A DNA stretch of 64,000 nucleotides from an uncultured bacterium (lineage in GTDB: Bacteria > Bacillota > Clostridia > Oscillospirales > Oscillospiraceae), in NCBI GenBank assembly GCA_945873205.1, contig CAMCCC010000002.1, positions 62,001 through 126,000 of the forward strand, written 5' to 3'. The position numbers and the translations under genes were made by a program. The notes under the pieces are model-generated. The model was not told the origin of the DNA. It did no database searches and worked only from the letters and a program-made list of their open reading frames with translations. Position 1 is the stretch's first letter. Every line of letters starts with the position of its first letter. Shown here one piece after another: positions 1 to 8,402 of this stretch.

Positions 1-262
1 CGTAGCCTTCGGCATAGGCGCCGGGCACGTTCTCAACAGGCCAGTTGGAGTCGGTGGCGGTGTCTTCCTGCCAGTTGCTGGGAGCATAGGCGCACTCCAT
101 ACCCACGCGGAACTGCTTGACTTCAGCGGCGGGGGCCTCGGTGGCGGCCGCTTCCTCAGCGGGAGCCTGGGTGGCAGCGGGGGCGCTGCTGCCGCAGGCG
201 GCAAGCGCGAGGATCATAAGGGCTGCAAGCAGCATGCTGATAATTCTTCTGGTCATTTTCAT
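1..262 (-). CDS. Amino-acid ABC transporter substrate-binding lipoprotein (5' part only)
   Basis: Only the first 87 codons are in the window. The N-terminus is a lipoprotein signal: a Met-Lys-Met-Thr-Arg-Arg start, a hydrophobic stretch and the lipobox LALAAC at residues 17-22. An Ala/Pro/Glu linker follows, then FRVGMECAYAPSNWQED, the usual opening of family-3 solute-binding proteins for polar amino acids. The first of two in-frame ATGs is preferred because AGGA lies 5 nt upstream of it. The gene is downstream of a lysine riboswitch with its own terminator and promoter, so the ligand is probably lysine or a relative; that is inference from context. Permease and ATPase genes would lie beyond the window edge. 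Confidence 0.85.
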   Translation of the reverse strand, partial: MKMTRRIISMLLAALMILALAACGSSAPAATQAPAEEAAATEAPAAEVKQFRVGMECAYAPSNWQEDTATDSNWPVENVPGAYAEGY

Positions 263-310
263 TTCCGTCCTTTCAAACTGATACAGGTTTTGCTTTCTTG
301 GAAAAATTTG

Positions 311-352
311 CTATACAAAAAGCCATGGCTGCGTGTATCGCATCCATGGCTT
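311..352 (-). terminator. Riboswitch expression-platform terminator
   Basis: On the minus strand a 9-bp stem (AAGCCATGG / CCATGGCTT) is followed directly by TTTTGTATAG. It lies between the lysine aptamer and the binding-protein gene, which is the expected place for lysine-induced premature termination. Confidence 0.85.
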
Positions 353-396
353 AATGACAAAATCATCATCCCGGGAAAGGCCCCAGAACTTCTCGC

Positions 397-568
397 CAAT
401 GATAGCGCTCCACATAAATCTGTGACAGTCCGGCGGATATTCTCCGCCAGCCCAACAGAAAACGTTCAGAACCGTTTCCCATTTCGGCGATCCTTCCTTT
501 CACCCCATCCAGAGCTCTGACTCCTTATGTGATGGCGGCTACTGATAATGACCGCGCCTCTACCATTG
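397..568 (-). promoter_or_regulatory. Lysine riboswitch (L box) aptamer
   Basis: The minus strand carries the recognisable L-box core in order: GGTAGAGGCGCG, GGGTGAAAGGAAGG followed by ATCGCCGAA, GTTGGGCTGG, CTGTCACAG and GGAGCGCTATC. The closing P1 helix is 9 bp (CAATGGTAG with CTATCATTG, one G-U pair). L-box RNAs bind lysine and repress lysine synthesis or uptake genes. Here the aptamer precedes a rho-independent terminator and an amino-acid-binding lipoprotein, so it should shut off uptake when lysine is plentiful. Confidence 0.93.
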
Positions 569-612
569 TCCCGGCTCCTTGTTTGGCACCGGGCAATTAT
601 TAAGTTGGCATG

Positions 613-641
613 AGATTATCGCAAATCCCCGTCTTTGTCAA
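613..641 (-). promoter_or_regulatory. Sigma-A promoter for the lysine riboswitch transcript
   Basis: On the minus strand TTGACA is followed after 17 nt by TAATCT. It lies about 45 nt upstream of the aptamer P1 helix. The -35 matches consensus exactly. Confidence 0.75.
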
Positions 642-745
642 TACCCATTTTTTCCTTTCTGCCAAACGCACAATTTTTTTCGTTCTTTAGCAAAAATTTC
701 CGTCGCTTTTAACGATTTAAAGTGCTAAGCTTTTCACAATTCCTA

Positions 746-774
746 TTGCCAAGCCTTCCCTTTCCTGCTAAAAT
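746..774 (+). promoter_or_regulatory. Sigma-A promoter upstream of the EamA gene
   Basis: TTGCCA and TAAAAT are separated by 17 nt, about 48 nt before the chosen start codon. Confidence 0.6.
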
Positions 775-821
775 TAGAGATAGCATTTATGATTTTTATG
801 CATAGAAAGAAGGATAGCTTT

Positions 822-1235
822 ATGTGGTTTGTTTTCGCCCTGCTTTCGGCGGTTTTTGCCGCGCTGACCTCCATCCTGGCAAAGGTGGGCATTGAAGGGG
901 TCAACAGCAATCTGGCCACTGCCCTGCGCACCCTGGTGGTGCTGGCCATGGCCTGGATGATGGTGTTTGTCACCAACGCCCAGGGCGGCATCGGGGCAAT
1001 CAGCCGGAAAAGCTGGCTGTTTCTGATTCTGTCCGGCCTTGCCACCGGTGCCTCCTGGCTGTGCTACTACAAGGCGCTGCAGATCGGCGAGGCCTCCAAG
1101 GTGGTGCCCATCGACAAGCTGAGCATCGTGTTCACCCTGGTGCTGGCCTGGACCTTCCTCCATGAGCAGGTCAACGCCAAGTCCATTTTCGGCTGTCTGT
1201 TGATTGTGGCGGGTACGCTGGTGATGGTGCTGTAG
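822..1235 (+). CDS. Single-domain EamA/DMT-family membrane transporter
   Basis: A 137-residue protein of about five hydrophobic segments. It opens with MWFVFALLSAVFAALTSIL and contains WLCYYKALQIGEASKVVPI and a terminal GCLLIVAGTLVMVL, all typical of one EamA repeat. Most drug/metabolite transporters have two EamA repeats; this single-repeat form would act as a homo- or hetero-dimer. The start was placed at the ATG with GAAGGA 7 nt upstream rather than the earlier ATG, which has no ribosome site and would add a charged tail. It has its own promoter and terminator, so it is monocistronic. The substrate cannot be told. Confidence 0.85.
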   Translation: MWFVFALLSAVFAALTSILAKVGIEGVNSNLATALRTLVVLAMAWMMVFVTNAQGGIGAISRKSWLFLILSGLATGASWLCYYKALQIGEASKVVPIDKLSIVFTLVLAWTFLHEQVNAKSIFGCLLIVAGTLVMVL

Positions 1236-1287
1236 GATAAAAGCAGCCGGGCGTTCTTCCGTTTCCAATCAGCGCAGCAAAACATGC

Positions 1288-1328
1288 AAGCCACCGTGTA
1301 TGGGAATCCCCCATGGACGGTGGCTTTT
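1288..1328 (+). terminator. Rho-independent terminator after the EamA gene
   Basis: A 10-bp stem (AAGCCACCGT / ACGGTGGCTT) runs into a T tract. Confidence 0.8.
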
Positions 1329-1496
1329 TGATACCTATAAAACGGACACATTCACCTGTATAATCTGACTATTGTTTAAAAAAATGTTCCTGTAGAATGG
1401 GACCACTTCATTACGGCGTGTCCGTTTGGCAAAGAAAGTCGAGAAAAAAACTTCCGGCGCGTGTATCATACAGGGTAAAAAATGAGGGAGGTTACA

Positions 1497-2145
1497 ATGT
1501 ATCAGGATCAAATTATCATCCGGGGGCTTCGGCAGAACAATCTTAAAAATGTCTCTCTGGATATCCCAAAGGGGAAAATTGTGGTTTTTACCGGGGTTTC
1601 CGGCTCCGGGAAATCCAGCATTGTGTTTGACACCATCGCTGCCGAGAGTCAGCGGCAGATGAATGAAACCTACACCGCCTTTATGCGGGGGCGGCTGCCC
1701 AAATACGAAAAGCCCAAAGTGGAACGGATCGACAGCCTCTCCGCCTCGGTCATTGTGGATCAGTCCCGACTGGGCGGCAACGCCCGCTCCACCGTGGGCA
1801 CCATCAGCGATATGTATGCCGCGCTGCGGCTGCTCTACTCCCGCATCGGAGAGCCCTATGTGGGGACTGCCTCTTATTTTTCCTTTAACGACCCCAACGG
1901 TATGTGCAAGGCCTGCTCCGGCATCGAAAAAATTCTGGACCTGGATATTGAACGGGCCATAGACCCGGATTAATCCTGGAACGAAAGTATGCTGAATCTG
2001 CCGGCCTTCCATGTGGGGAATTATTATTGGCGGCAGTACACCGGGTCGGGCCTGTTCGACCTGGACAAGAAGTACCGGGACGCCCCGGGAGATGGTGGAA
2101 AAGGCCGGCACCATTACGGCGGAATACCTGCGGAAATCCCTGTAA
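1497..2145 (+). pseudogene. UvrA-like (drug-resistance type) ABC ATPase, decayed
   Basis: The first 159 codons encode the N-terminus of a UvrA paralogue of the excinuclease/daunorubicin-resistance type, with Walker A GVSGSGKSS near residue 36 and GRLPKYEKPKVERIDSLS. An in-frame TAA then replaces what is normally a Lys codon. Beyond it the same frame continues as SWNESMLNLPAFHVGNYYW to DLDKK, which is family-like sequence. After that the frame changes and reads TPREMVEKAGTITAEYLRK and a stop, resembling the extreme C-terminus of UvrA proteins. A nonsense mutation plus a large internal deletion with a junction near position 2075 have therefore removed roughly two thirds of a protein normally near 750 residues. 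Ribosome site GGGAGG precedes the start. A functional truncated product is unlikely. Confidence 0.85.
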
Positions 2146-2156
2146 GGAACAAAAAT

Positions 2157-2206
2157 CAAAACCCCGGGACTTCATCCTCTGGTGGGATGGCGTCCTGGGG
2201 TTTTTG
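2157..2206 (+). terminator. Rho-independent terminator of the UvrA-like pseudogene
   Basis: ACCCCGGGAC pairs with GTCCTGGGGT across a 20-nt loop, followed by TTTTTG. Its survival shows where the original gene ended. Confidence 0.75.
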
Positions 2207-2285
2207 TTATGGGCTGACAAAAAAATAAACCTGCTTCAACATTGAAGCAAGCTCTATATCAAAAGAATACTCAGCGCACCATCTG

Positions 2286-2361
<76 letters not shown>

Positions 2362-2450
2362 ATATATGTTAAAGAGGCGCGCTGAGTATTTCTTATACAG
2401 TTTTCCGCTTGGGGCCGGTTTTGTTTCGCCGTGCCTCACAAGCAAGATGT

Positions 2451-2479
2451 ATATTACCAGATGAGAATTGAAAAGTCAA
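2451..2479 (-). promoter_or_regulatory. Promoter of tRNA-Ala
   Basis: TTGACT and TAATAT are 17 nt apart on the minus strand, about 90 nt upstream of the mature tRNA 5' end. Confidence 0.6.
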
Positions 2480-2499
2480 GCCTTTTTTTCATTTTCTTG

Positions 2500-2533
2500 A
2501 AAAAATTTGGGGAGCCTTGCGGCTCCCCTTTTT
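2500..2533 (-). terminator. Terminator of the surface-fibre gene cluster
   Basis: GGGGAGCC / GGCTCCCC with a 4-nt loop, followed on the minus strand by AAATTTTTTC. It closes the leftward surface-protein operon. Confidence 0.8.
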
Positions 2534-2571
2534 GATGTGATCAAATTGTCTGACGCCTCAAGAGAAGAAGA

Positions 2572-3264
2572 TCAGTTCTGCTTCTTCTTTTTCAGCACCA
2601 GGAAGGCCACCACAGCGATGGCGGCCAGGCAGACGACCATGACAACGATCCAGAGGATCAGGTTGCTGGTGTCGCCGGTCTTGGGGTTGCCCTGGGGATC
2701 CAGCTCCTCGGCGGTAAAGACCCAGTCCACCTCGCCCACGCGGTTGGCGTACTCATTGCCCAACTCTTTGGGAACCTGGAGCTTGACGGTGAGGGTGACG
2801 CTGCCGAAGCGGGGAACGGAAGCCAAGAGGACGTTGTTCTTCAAGCCGTCCAGCTGGTCGGGCGTGCCGGTGTAGATGCAGGTTCCGCCCTGCCAGACCT
2901 CCATATAGAGCTGGCTGAGGAAGTCGCTCATGGTGGCCACGGTCTCGCCGGCGGCAGCCACGTTGGGACTCAGGGGGTTGGCCTGCTCGTCATGGGCCAC
3001 GGCCCGGAGATAGATGCGGACGCTGCCGGTGTTGAGGAAGCGGTTCCTGACCTCAATGGTCTGGGTCAGGGTATCGCCAGGCATGACGCCTTTGAAGCCG
3101 TCAAAGAGGTCGGTATCGGTATAGCCGCTGCCAGGGAGGAAGACAAACTTCTCCGCGCCGCCCTTGTAGCTGACGGTGCCGTCAGCATAGGCAGGGGCAC
3201 CGATGCCCAGGAGCAGCACCAGCATCATGACAAGGGAGGCGATGGTTTTCATGGTTTTTTTCAT
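2572..3264 (-). CDS. NPKTGD-anchored cell-surface protein, last gene of the SipW cluster
   Basis: A 230-residue exported protein: a conventional signal peptide ending APAYA near residue 27, a globular part of about 165 residues containing GVMPGDTLTQTIEVRN, then a sorting signal NPKTGD, a hydrophobic segment and a KKKK tail. NPKTGD departs from LPXTG but keeps the PxTG core used by several Firmicutes sortases, so cell-wall attachment or polymer linkage is likely. The PGD-T-Q-T-I-V pattern resembles the beta-sandwich region of TasA/camelysin-like proteins, though here the signal peptide is not SipW-type. The start follows GGAGG. It sits 12 nt after its upstream neighbour. It may be the wall-anchoring base of the fibre formed by its neighbours; that is inference. 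Confidence 0.75.
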   Translation of the reverse strand: MKKTMKTIASLVMMLVLLLGIGAPAYADGTVSYKGGAEKFVFLPGSGYTDTDLFDGFKGVMPGDTLTQTIEVRNRFLNTGSVRIYLRAVAHDEQANPLSPNVAAAGETVATMSDFLSQLYMEVWQGGTCIYTGTPDQLDGLKNNVLLASVPRFGSVTLTVKLQVPKELGNEYANRVGEVDWVFTAEELDPQGNPKTGDTSNLILWIVVMVVCLAAIAVVAFLVLKKKKQN

Positions 3265-3276
3265 TTCCGTACCTCC

Positions 3277-3825
3277 TTAGGACCAGCTGGAGCCATTGAA
3301 GCTGTGGCCCCAGACATCCTTCGCTGCCTGCTCAGGCTCGGCCTGCACAGTCTGCGCGTTGATGACGACACTGATGTGCTGGTCAGACGTATAAGACGCA
3401 ATCAAATCAGCGGTTTTGGCACCGGGGGCAACAACCCCCTTGTAGTACCAGTAGCCGTCGCTCAGCTGGGTCCAGGCGTCAGTATTGAAGCTGATGTCAT
3501 TCACGGGGGCGCCAGCAATCACATTCCCGTCGTCATCCAGGTGGTTCGCCACAACGGTGGCGCGGACCAGACAGTCCACGTCACCCTTGTTTCTCACGCA
3601 CACATTGGACTTTGTATGTCCATCAAAATTCTCCTCAATATCCGGGGTAGGACCGCCGGCGACGGTGAAGGTGTTGGTGACGCTCTGCTGTGAGGTGAGG
3701 AACGCAATCGTACCGCCCACCGACAGAGCCACCACCAGCAAAAGGGTCAGAATCAGAGTGAGGGTGCTTTTCTTACTACGCGGCTGACGCGGGCTGGCGT
3801 GTGCCGCATGACTTCCATTATACAT
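3277..3825 (-). CDS. SipW-dependent-type secreted protein (TasA-like)
   Basis: A 182-residue protein with a basic 20-residue leader, a hydrophobic stretch and the SipW signature GGTIAFLTSQQSVTNTFTV at the cleavage region. Mature sequence includes ECVRN-like beta strands around NVCVRNKGDVDCLVRATVV and ends FNGSSWS. Proteins of this type (TasA, CalY, camelysin) are processed by the SipW-type signal peptidase and assemble into extracellular fibres. The unusually long hydrophilic segment before the membrane stretch differs from the three other SipW substrates here. Ribosome site AAGGGGG precedes the ATG; the gene lies 18 nt after the VWA gene. Role as a fibre or pilus subunit is inferred. Confidence 0.75.
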   Translation of the reverse strand: MYNGSHAAHASPRQPRSKKSTLTLILTLLLVVALSVGGTIAFLTSQQSVTNTFTVAGGPTPDIEENFDGHTKSNVCVRNKGDVDCLVRATVVANHLDDDGNVIAGAPVNDISFNTDAWTQLSDGYWYYKGVVAPGAKTADLIASYTSDQHISVVINAQTVQAEPEQAAKDVWGHSFNGSSWS

Positions 3826-3843
3826 ATTCTGCTTCCCCCTTTC

Positions 3844-6294
3844 TTAAGATTCCACTTTGTTAAACACGTTGTTTGCGGTGGCTTCGCCACGGAGCCATGT
3901 CTTATCCGTTTTCAGCGCATTGGTGACGCTCATGGTTTCGCCATCTTCATCCATGGTGACGGTGCCAAGGCCGGCAGCGGTGTAGCAGCTGGACCACCCG
4001 GTGTCCTCAGTCACGGTGTAATCCGCGCCCACGCAAAGGCCACTGACAGTGACGGAGCCGCCATTGGGAACGGAAACCTTAAGGCCGTCGCCCAGGCCCT
4101 CGCCGGTGACAACGAAGAGTGCGTTCTCGCCAGATTTCATGCCGGACTTGGTGATGGTGAGGAAAGCGGTCTTGACGTGGACGATGTAAGTACCATTTGT
4201 GCGGCTGGTTGTCTCACAGCCAAGGTTGCAGGTGGTAGTAATGGTTGCATCTGTGACCTGCTCATCGCCGTTCATGAGCTTGACGGTGATGGTGACATCA
4301 TCCTTGGGAACGGTGAACTGATTGCCGGTCACAGTAATGCCTTGAGGTACATATGCCACAGTCAAATTATTCTTGGTGTAGGGAGCTTTGCCCTCTGCAG
4401 CAGGAATCGTGGTATGGTCGGCGGTCATGTCCTTCCATTCAAGCGTTACCGCAGCATTATTATCTTCCCCAAGGGTGTAGGTTTCGCCATAGAAGCGCTC
4501 CACATCCTGGAGTGTGACCGCTGCATTGGGCTTGAGGACATGGACAGTGGCTGTTTTCGTTTTGGATACGCCAGTCATGTCGTTGGGAGTGCCCACAGAT
4601 TCTTTCCCGTCCGTCTTGGGCTTGAAGGTCACCTTGATATTGTACTCTGTGCAATCCTTGGGAGTAAGCTCTGTGCCGGTGACACCGTCGACCTCTACCT
4701 TAACATAGTCATACTGCCAGCCAGTGGTATCTCCCACTTTCAACTTGTAGAGTCCGCTTACTTCTGTGCTGTTGCCCAGATAGATGGTCTTATCCGTGGT
4801 CGTGAAATCAGGTTCTTTGATGGGGACGTTGACCTTGGGCGTGTTGGTTTCATTGTTAAAGTTTTCTACCAGAGCGCCGGTCTTATCGTAGACGCCGGTA
4901 TTCTGCCAGTCGTTGGTGGGAACATCGTTGCCGCCGATGAATTCATCCTTGGGAGTTACTTTGAACTCAACGATCAGCTTCTTGCCGTAGCTGCCGTCCG
5001 ACTTCGGATTCTTTGTAACAAAGTTTTCATTGAAGTTAAAGCCTGTGACCGTAACGGCATGGTCCTCAATTTTGGGGGTCAGGTCGGTGAGAACAGGTTC
5101 TTCAAAGGTGCCGTCCGCTTTGGCAGCAGCGGTATAGACCTTGATGTCACTTGTATTTTTCGGAAGGTCAAAATACTTGGTAACGGTGTCCTTCACCACG
5201 GTCTCACTGCCCAGGTTGATGTTTGCATTCTGGATGTTTTCGCTGATGGTTTTGAAAATGCCATTCAAAGACGCGCTGTCATTTGCGGTCAGGTAATAGC
5301 TGGAAGCGGTTCTCTCAAAGTTTTTTGTAATCTCCCAGCCACGATAACCAATTCCAAAAAATGTTCTGCTGTACTTTTTAATTCCTATCTCTGTTGCACT
5401 TGCGAAATTGCTAGAAAGATAATTCAAAAAACGATTCCCTGCAGGGACATCATAGCTTTGTATATCGCCAATCATCCAGACACTGAAGTCAGACCAATCA
5501 GAGCCAACCGTTCCATTACAGTTTCTGTCGAAGCCTGAGGCACCGTAAAGTTGATTTGGATCTGCGCCGGTAAAGATACCCACAGAATAAACAGTAACGC
5601 CGATATTCTTCAGTCGATTTGCGCTGGCAATAGCATTGGTTGCAACTGTAGTATCAAAGTCACTACTGGTTGTGGGAACGCCATCGGTGAAGACGATGAC
5701 GACCTTCTGGCGATCGGTGTTGGTTCCCGTGTAGTTATAGCCACTGCCCATGAGGGTTTCCGCCTGACTCATACCGGCAGCCACATTGGTGGCGCCGCTG
5801 GGCTCATCGCGTAGGCGATTGATGCTGCGCTGCAGTGTAGCCTTTCCTGTTGCATCCACGAAAGTCCAGCCCTGCAGGGTGGACGCATTGGAGCCAAAAG
5901 TGACGATGGACATACGGTGGTCAGCAGCCGTGGAATACTTCGCGTTAACAGACTCGATGAAGGTGTTGACCGCCTGCTTCATGGCATACTGGCGGCGGGC
6001 TGTATTGTTGCCTGTGGAATTTCCGTTAAAGTCATCTGCCATGGAGCCGGACTGGTCCAGAACCAGAACGATATCCACGGGGATAATTTTCGTGCTGGAG
6101 GTCACGGTGCCTGTGGTGTAGCTCTCCATGGTGATGGTGTAGGTACCATCGTCATTGGCTACTACTGTTTTGCTCAGCTCAAGCCCATTGGAAGGCGCTT
6201 CTTCCCCCTCGGCATAAGCCGGTGTCGGAAGGGCAGCGCAGGAGAGCAGGAGGAAAAGCGCAAGTACCGATGCAAATAAACGTTTCTTAGTCAT
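3844..6294 (-). CDS. Secreted VWA-domain adhesin-like protein
   Basis: An 816-residue exported protein. A signal peptide ends near PAYAEG (residue 30). A von Willebrand A domain follows from about residue 70, with an intact MIDAS start DQSGSM (80-85), a TNVAAG segment and FTDGVPT. The rest, from about residue 370, is a run of beta-sandwich domains with Thr/Lys-rich strands, ending in a region like the terminal collagen-binding-B-type domains of Gram-positive adhesins (YTVTEDTGWSSCY, MSVTNALK). No sorting motif or final membrane segment is present: the chain stops at NVFNKVES. It may therefore be attached through its partners or released. Ribosome site GGAGGTGAG; spacing of 14-18 nt to both neighbours indicates one operon. 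A metal-dependent adhesive tip role is inferred from the VWA fold. Confidence 0.8.
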   Translation of the reverse strand: MTKKRLFASVLALFLLLSCAALPTPAYAEGEEAPSNGLELSKTVVANDDGTYTITMESYTTGTVTSSTKIIPVDIVLVLDQSGSMADDFNGNSTGNNTARRQYAMKQAVNTFIESVNAKYSTAADHRMSIVTFGSNASTLQGWTFVDATGKATLQRSINRLRDEPSGATNVAAGMSQAETLMGSGYNYTGTNTDRQKVVIVFTDGVPTTSSDFDTTVATNAIASANRLKNIGVTVYSVGIFTGADPNQLYGASGFDRNCNGTVGSDWSDFSVWMIGDIQSYDVPAGNRFLNYLSSNFASATEIGIKKYSRTFFGIGYRGWEITKNFERTASSYYLTANDSASLNGIFKTISENIQNANINLGSETVVKDTVTKYFDLPKNTSDIKVYTAAAKADGTFEEPVLTDLTPKIEDHAVTVTGFNFNENFVTKNPKSDGSYGKKLIVEFKVTPKDEFIGGNDVPTNDWQNTGVYDKTGALVENFNNETNTPKVNVPIKEPDFTTTDKTIYLGNSTEVSGLYKLKVGDTTGWQYDYVKVEVDGVTGTELTPKDCTEYNIKVTFKPKTDGKESVGTPNDMTGVSKTKTATVHVLKPNAAVTLQDVERFYGETYTLGEDNNAAVTLEWKDMTADHTTIPAAEGKAPYTKNNLTVAYVPQGITVTGNQFTVPKDDVTITVKLMNGDEQVTDATITTTCNLGCETTSRTNGTYIVHVKTAFLTITKSGMKSGENALFVVTGEGLGDGLKVSVPNGGSVTVSGLCVGADYTVTEDTGWSSCYTAAGLGTVTMDEDGETMSVTNALKTDKTWLRGEATANNVFNKVES

Positions 6295-6308
6295 GCTCTC
6301 ACCTCCGT

Positions 6309-7595
6309 TTAATTACCGCTGCCGGAAACATCCACCTCAACAGGCGGCATGAAGGGGCCGGCATTGGTGAAGACAACCGTCTGGGGAGCCTCCACTTCTT
6401 TCACAGGTTCGAGGGACTGAATGTGTTCCTGGAGGGCAGCGATCTGCATCTCAGACAGGTCCGCAAGGTCTTCCTCGGTCACGTTTTCCACGATAGCCAG
6501 GAGTTCCTCAAAAGTGGTGCAGGCCATGAGGCGGGCGTAGAGGCTGTGGCAGGGGCAGGGGCAGTTCTCGACGGTGCAGCCCTCGCCGGCGCAGCCGTCA
6601 ACATGGTCGGCGCTGACCTCGGCCACCAGGTAGAAAACGGAGAGACTGTCGGCCTCAAAAGCGAAGAGCTGTTTGCCTTCGCCGTAGGCGGTCACGTTCA
6701 TCTGGTTATAGTAGCGGAGGGGGTTGCCGTCGGCATCCAGCACGGCGGGCTGGGCAGCGGGCAGGTCCTCGGGGAGGACTTCCCCTTCGGCAAGGGCCTT
6801 GACCACGGTCTCCACCTGCTTGGCAGTGACGCCGGGCAGGTGATAGGCGGTCATGGCGACGAAGCAATCTTCCTTGCTGCCGCTGACGGAGACGGTGAGA
6901 TGATTGGCGGCGGTGGGCACATAGGGCGTCTCCTGTTTCACGCCGTCCTGCTCCTCAACGATGAGGATGCTGAGCTCATAGGCCATGGCGAGGCCCTGGG
7001 GCAGGGCAACATCACTGAGATAAGTGTCAACGATGTAATCATTGCAGGAGACGTCGATGGCTTTCACCTGCAGCTTGCTGTTCTGGGGCAGGTCACCGGC
7101 AACGGTGAAGTTCATGCCGGCAGCATCGCCATTGAGGCTGGCGGGTTCCAGGGTCACCGGCTGCTCCGGCTCCGGGTCAACGGGGGGCTCCGGCTCGGCA
7201 GAGGGTTCGGGGTCAGCGGTGGGCTCCGGCTCAGAAGAGGGTTCGGGGTCAGCGGTGGGCTCCGGCTCGGAAGAGGGCTCCGGGTCAGCGGTGGGCTCCG
7301 GCTCAGCGGTGGGCTCCGGCTCAGCGGTGGGCTCCGGCTCAGCGGTGGGGGCCACATTCTGAGAGCAGGTCTCGCTATGGCCCTCGGTGAGGCCGCACTC
7401 GGCGCAGGTCTCCGGGTCAGTGCTGGGCTCCGGGTCGGTGGGGGCCACAGACTGAGAGCAGGTGTCGCTGTGGCCCTCGGTGTAGTTGCACTCGGCGCAG
7501 GGCTCGACCGGCACATCCGCGGCTGCGGCAATCAGGCTGAAAGCCATGAAGGCGCAGAGGAGCAGAGCTATGAACTTGTCAGAACGTTTTTTCAT
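6309..7595 (-). CDS. Secreted Cys/Pro-rich repeat protein of the fibre cluster
   Basis: A 428-residue exported protein with a signal peptide of about 26 residues. Two Cys-rich modules, [14 protein letters not shown] and [14 protein letters not shown], flank a short linker, then come about 60 residues of Pro-Glu-Pro-Thr/Ser-type repeats. A central beta-rich domain with [16 protein letters not shown] follows, then a second Cys cluster ([16 protein letters not shown]) and a short helical module with the recurrent gut-Firmicutes pattern [14 protein letters not shown]. There is no wall-sorting signal. Start chosen at the ATG after AAGGAGG. It lies between a SipW substrate and the VWA gene with 12-14 nt gaps. 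Function unknown; the repeat stalk suggests a surface spacer. Confidence 0.75.
   Translation of the reverse strand: MKKRSDKFIALLLCAFMAFSLIAAAADVPVEPCAECNYTEGHSDTCSQSVAPTDPEPSTDPETCAECGLTEGHSETCSQNVAPTAEPEPTAEPEPTAEPEPTADPEPSSEPEPTADPEPSSEPEPTADPEPSAEPEPPVDPEPEQPVTLEPASLNGDAAGMNFTVAGDLPQNSKLQVKAIDVSCNDYIVDTYLSDVALPQGLAMAYELSILIVEEQDGVKQETPYVPTAANHLTVSVSGSKEDCFVAMTAYHLPGVTAKQVETVVKALAEGEVLPEDLPAAQPAVLDADGNPLRYYNQMNVTAYGEGKQLFAFEADSLSVFYLVAEVSADHVDGCAGEGCTVENCPCPCHSLYARLMACTTFEELLAIVENVTEEDLADLSEMQIAALQEHIQSLEPVKEVEAPQTVVFTNAGPFMPPVEVDVSGSGN
7180..7350. repeat. In-frame tandem repeat encoding the Pro/Glu stalk
   Basis: Direct copies of an 18- to 24-nt unit around GGCTCCGGCTCAGCGGTG. Late units are identical at DNA level, which suggests recent slippage or unequal exchange and likely length variation between strains. 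Confidence 0.8.
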
Positions 7596-7607
7596 ACTGC
7601 ATCCTCC

Positions 7608-8165
7608 TTATGCGGGCCAGCCGAGGGCTTCCAGAACGGTGTCGCCGTTGTTGGCAACCTGAACGGCATCGGCCTTGACGTCGATGTGGGCGGTACTGCC
7701 CTGATACTCATTGCCCATTTCGGGGGCAAAGGTTACGGTGGTGAACAGGGGGGGCGTGGTTTCACCGGGGGCGAGGGGATCGTTGTAGTAATAATACCCG
7801 TCCTGCTCGGTCCAGAACGCCTTCTTGATGTCCAGCTTCATCACTTCGGGGTTTCCTTTGTCGCCACTGGCCAGGATGACGGTCTTGTCCACCTTGATGC
7901 GGACCCAGGCATCGGAGGCGCCGGTGTTCTCCACGGTGACGATCTTGCTGATCTCAGCACCGGGCATGACGCCGTCCACATCCTGCCAGGGAACCAGCTC
8001 CTCGTTGCCGCGTTCCGAAAACTCGTGCAGCTGGATGTCAACGCCGCCGGAGGTGATGACGTTATGGGCCGTCTCCTGGGCGGTGAAGTAGGCCAGCGTG
8101 CCCGAGGCAACGATGGACAGGCAGGCCAGCACCGTGCACAGGGCAACAATCTTCCATTTCTTCAT
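7608..8165 (-). CDS. SipW-dependent-type secreted protein (TasA-like)
   Basis: A 185-residue protein with a short basic start, a hydrophobic segment and the SipW signature SGTLAYFTAQETAHNVITSG. The mature part carries PWQDVDGVMPGAEISKIVTV and NTGASDAWVRIKV, typical of the TasA/camelysin beta-sandwich. The ATG shown has AAAGGAG 6 nt upstream; an in-frame ATG further up would add an arginine-rich, unlikely leader. It follows a long hairpin region and heads the tight five-gene run that ends at the NPKTGD protein. It lacks the NTFTVGN consensus found in its paralogues. Confidence 0.8.
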   Translation of the reverse strand: MKKWKIVALCTVLACLSIVASGTLAYFTAQETAHNVITSGGVDIQLHEFSERGNEELVPWQDVDGVMPGAEISKIVTVENTGASDAWVRIKVDKTVILASGDKGNPEVMKLDIKKAFWTEQDGYYYYNDPLAPGETTPPLFTTVTFAPEMGNEYQGSTAHIDVKADAVQVANNGDTVLEALGWPA

Positions 8166-8293
8166 TGAATTCTCCTTTCTCTCGTCGCGGCAATCTGCAG
8201 TTTTGTCGCGACAGTGGGGCACTTGCGGTATTTGAAAACGGGCCGTCGCCCGGATTTTCACGAAATAGGGGTTATGTAAACTCTATATAAGGA

Positions 8294-8373
8294 CAGGGCA
8301 TAGAGGAAGATTCGGTCGAAAACCGGGGATAACCGAATATTCTTCTATGCCCTGCCCCCTTTTGGGGGCAGGG
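8294..8373 (-). other. Two overlapping, mutually exclusive hairpins between fibre genes
   Basis: A 23-bp stem (arms 8294-8316 and 8332-8354, two G-U pairs) shares its CCCTG end with a second perfect 10-bp stem, CCCTGCCCCC / GGGGGCAGGG with a 4-nt loop (8350-8373). Both cannot form together. Neither is followed by a T tract, so this looks more like a processing, stability or switching element than a plain terminator. Confidence 0.6.
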
Positions 8374-8402
8374 ATAGGGGTTATTGGGTTATAGGGGTGG
8401 GA

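Noticed and set aside
290..520. A 76-codon plus-strand frame
   Set aside because: It is antisense to the lysine riboswitch and its terminator; no ribosome site or recognisable protein.
3799..5538. A 579-codon plus-strand frame
   Set aside because: It is the mirror of the VWA gene, which has a signal peptide, ribosome site and known domains.
6423..8168. A 581-codon Gly/Leu-rich plus-strand frame
   Set aside because: Antisense of the Pro/Glu repeat gene and a SipW substrate; long open frame arises from GC-rich repeats.
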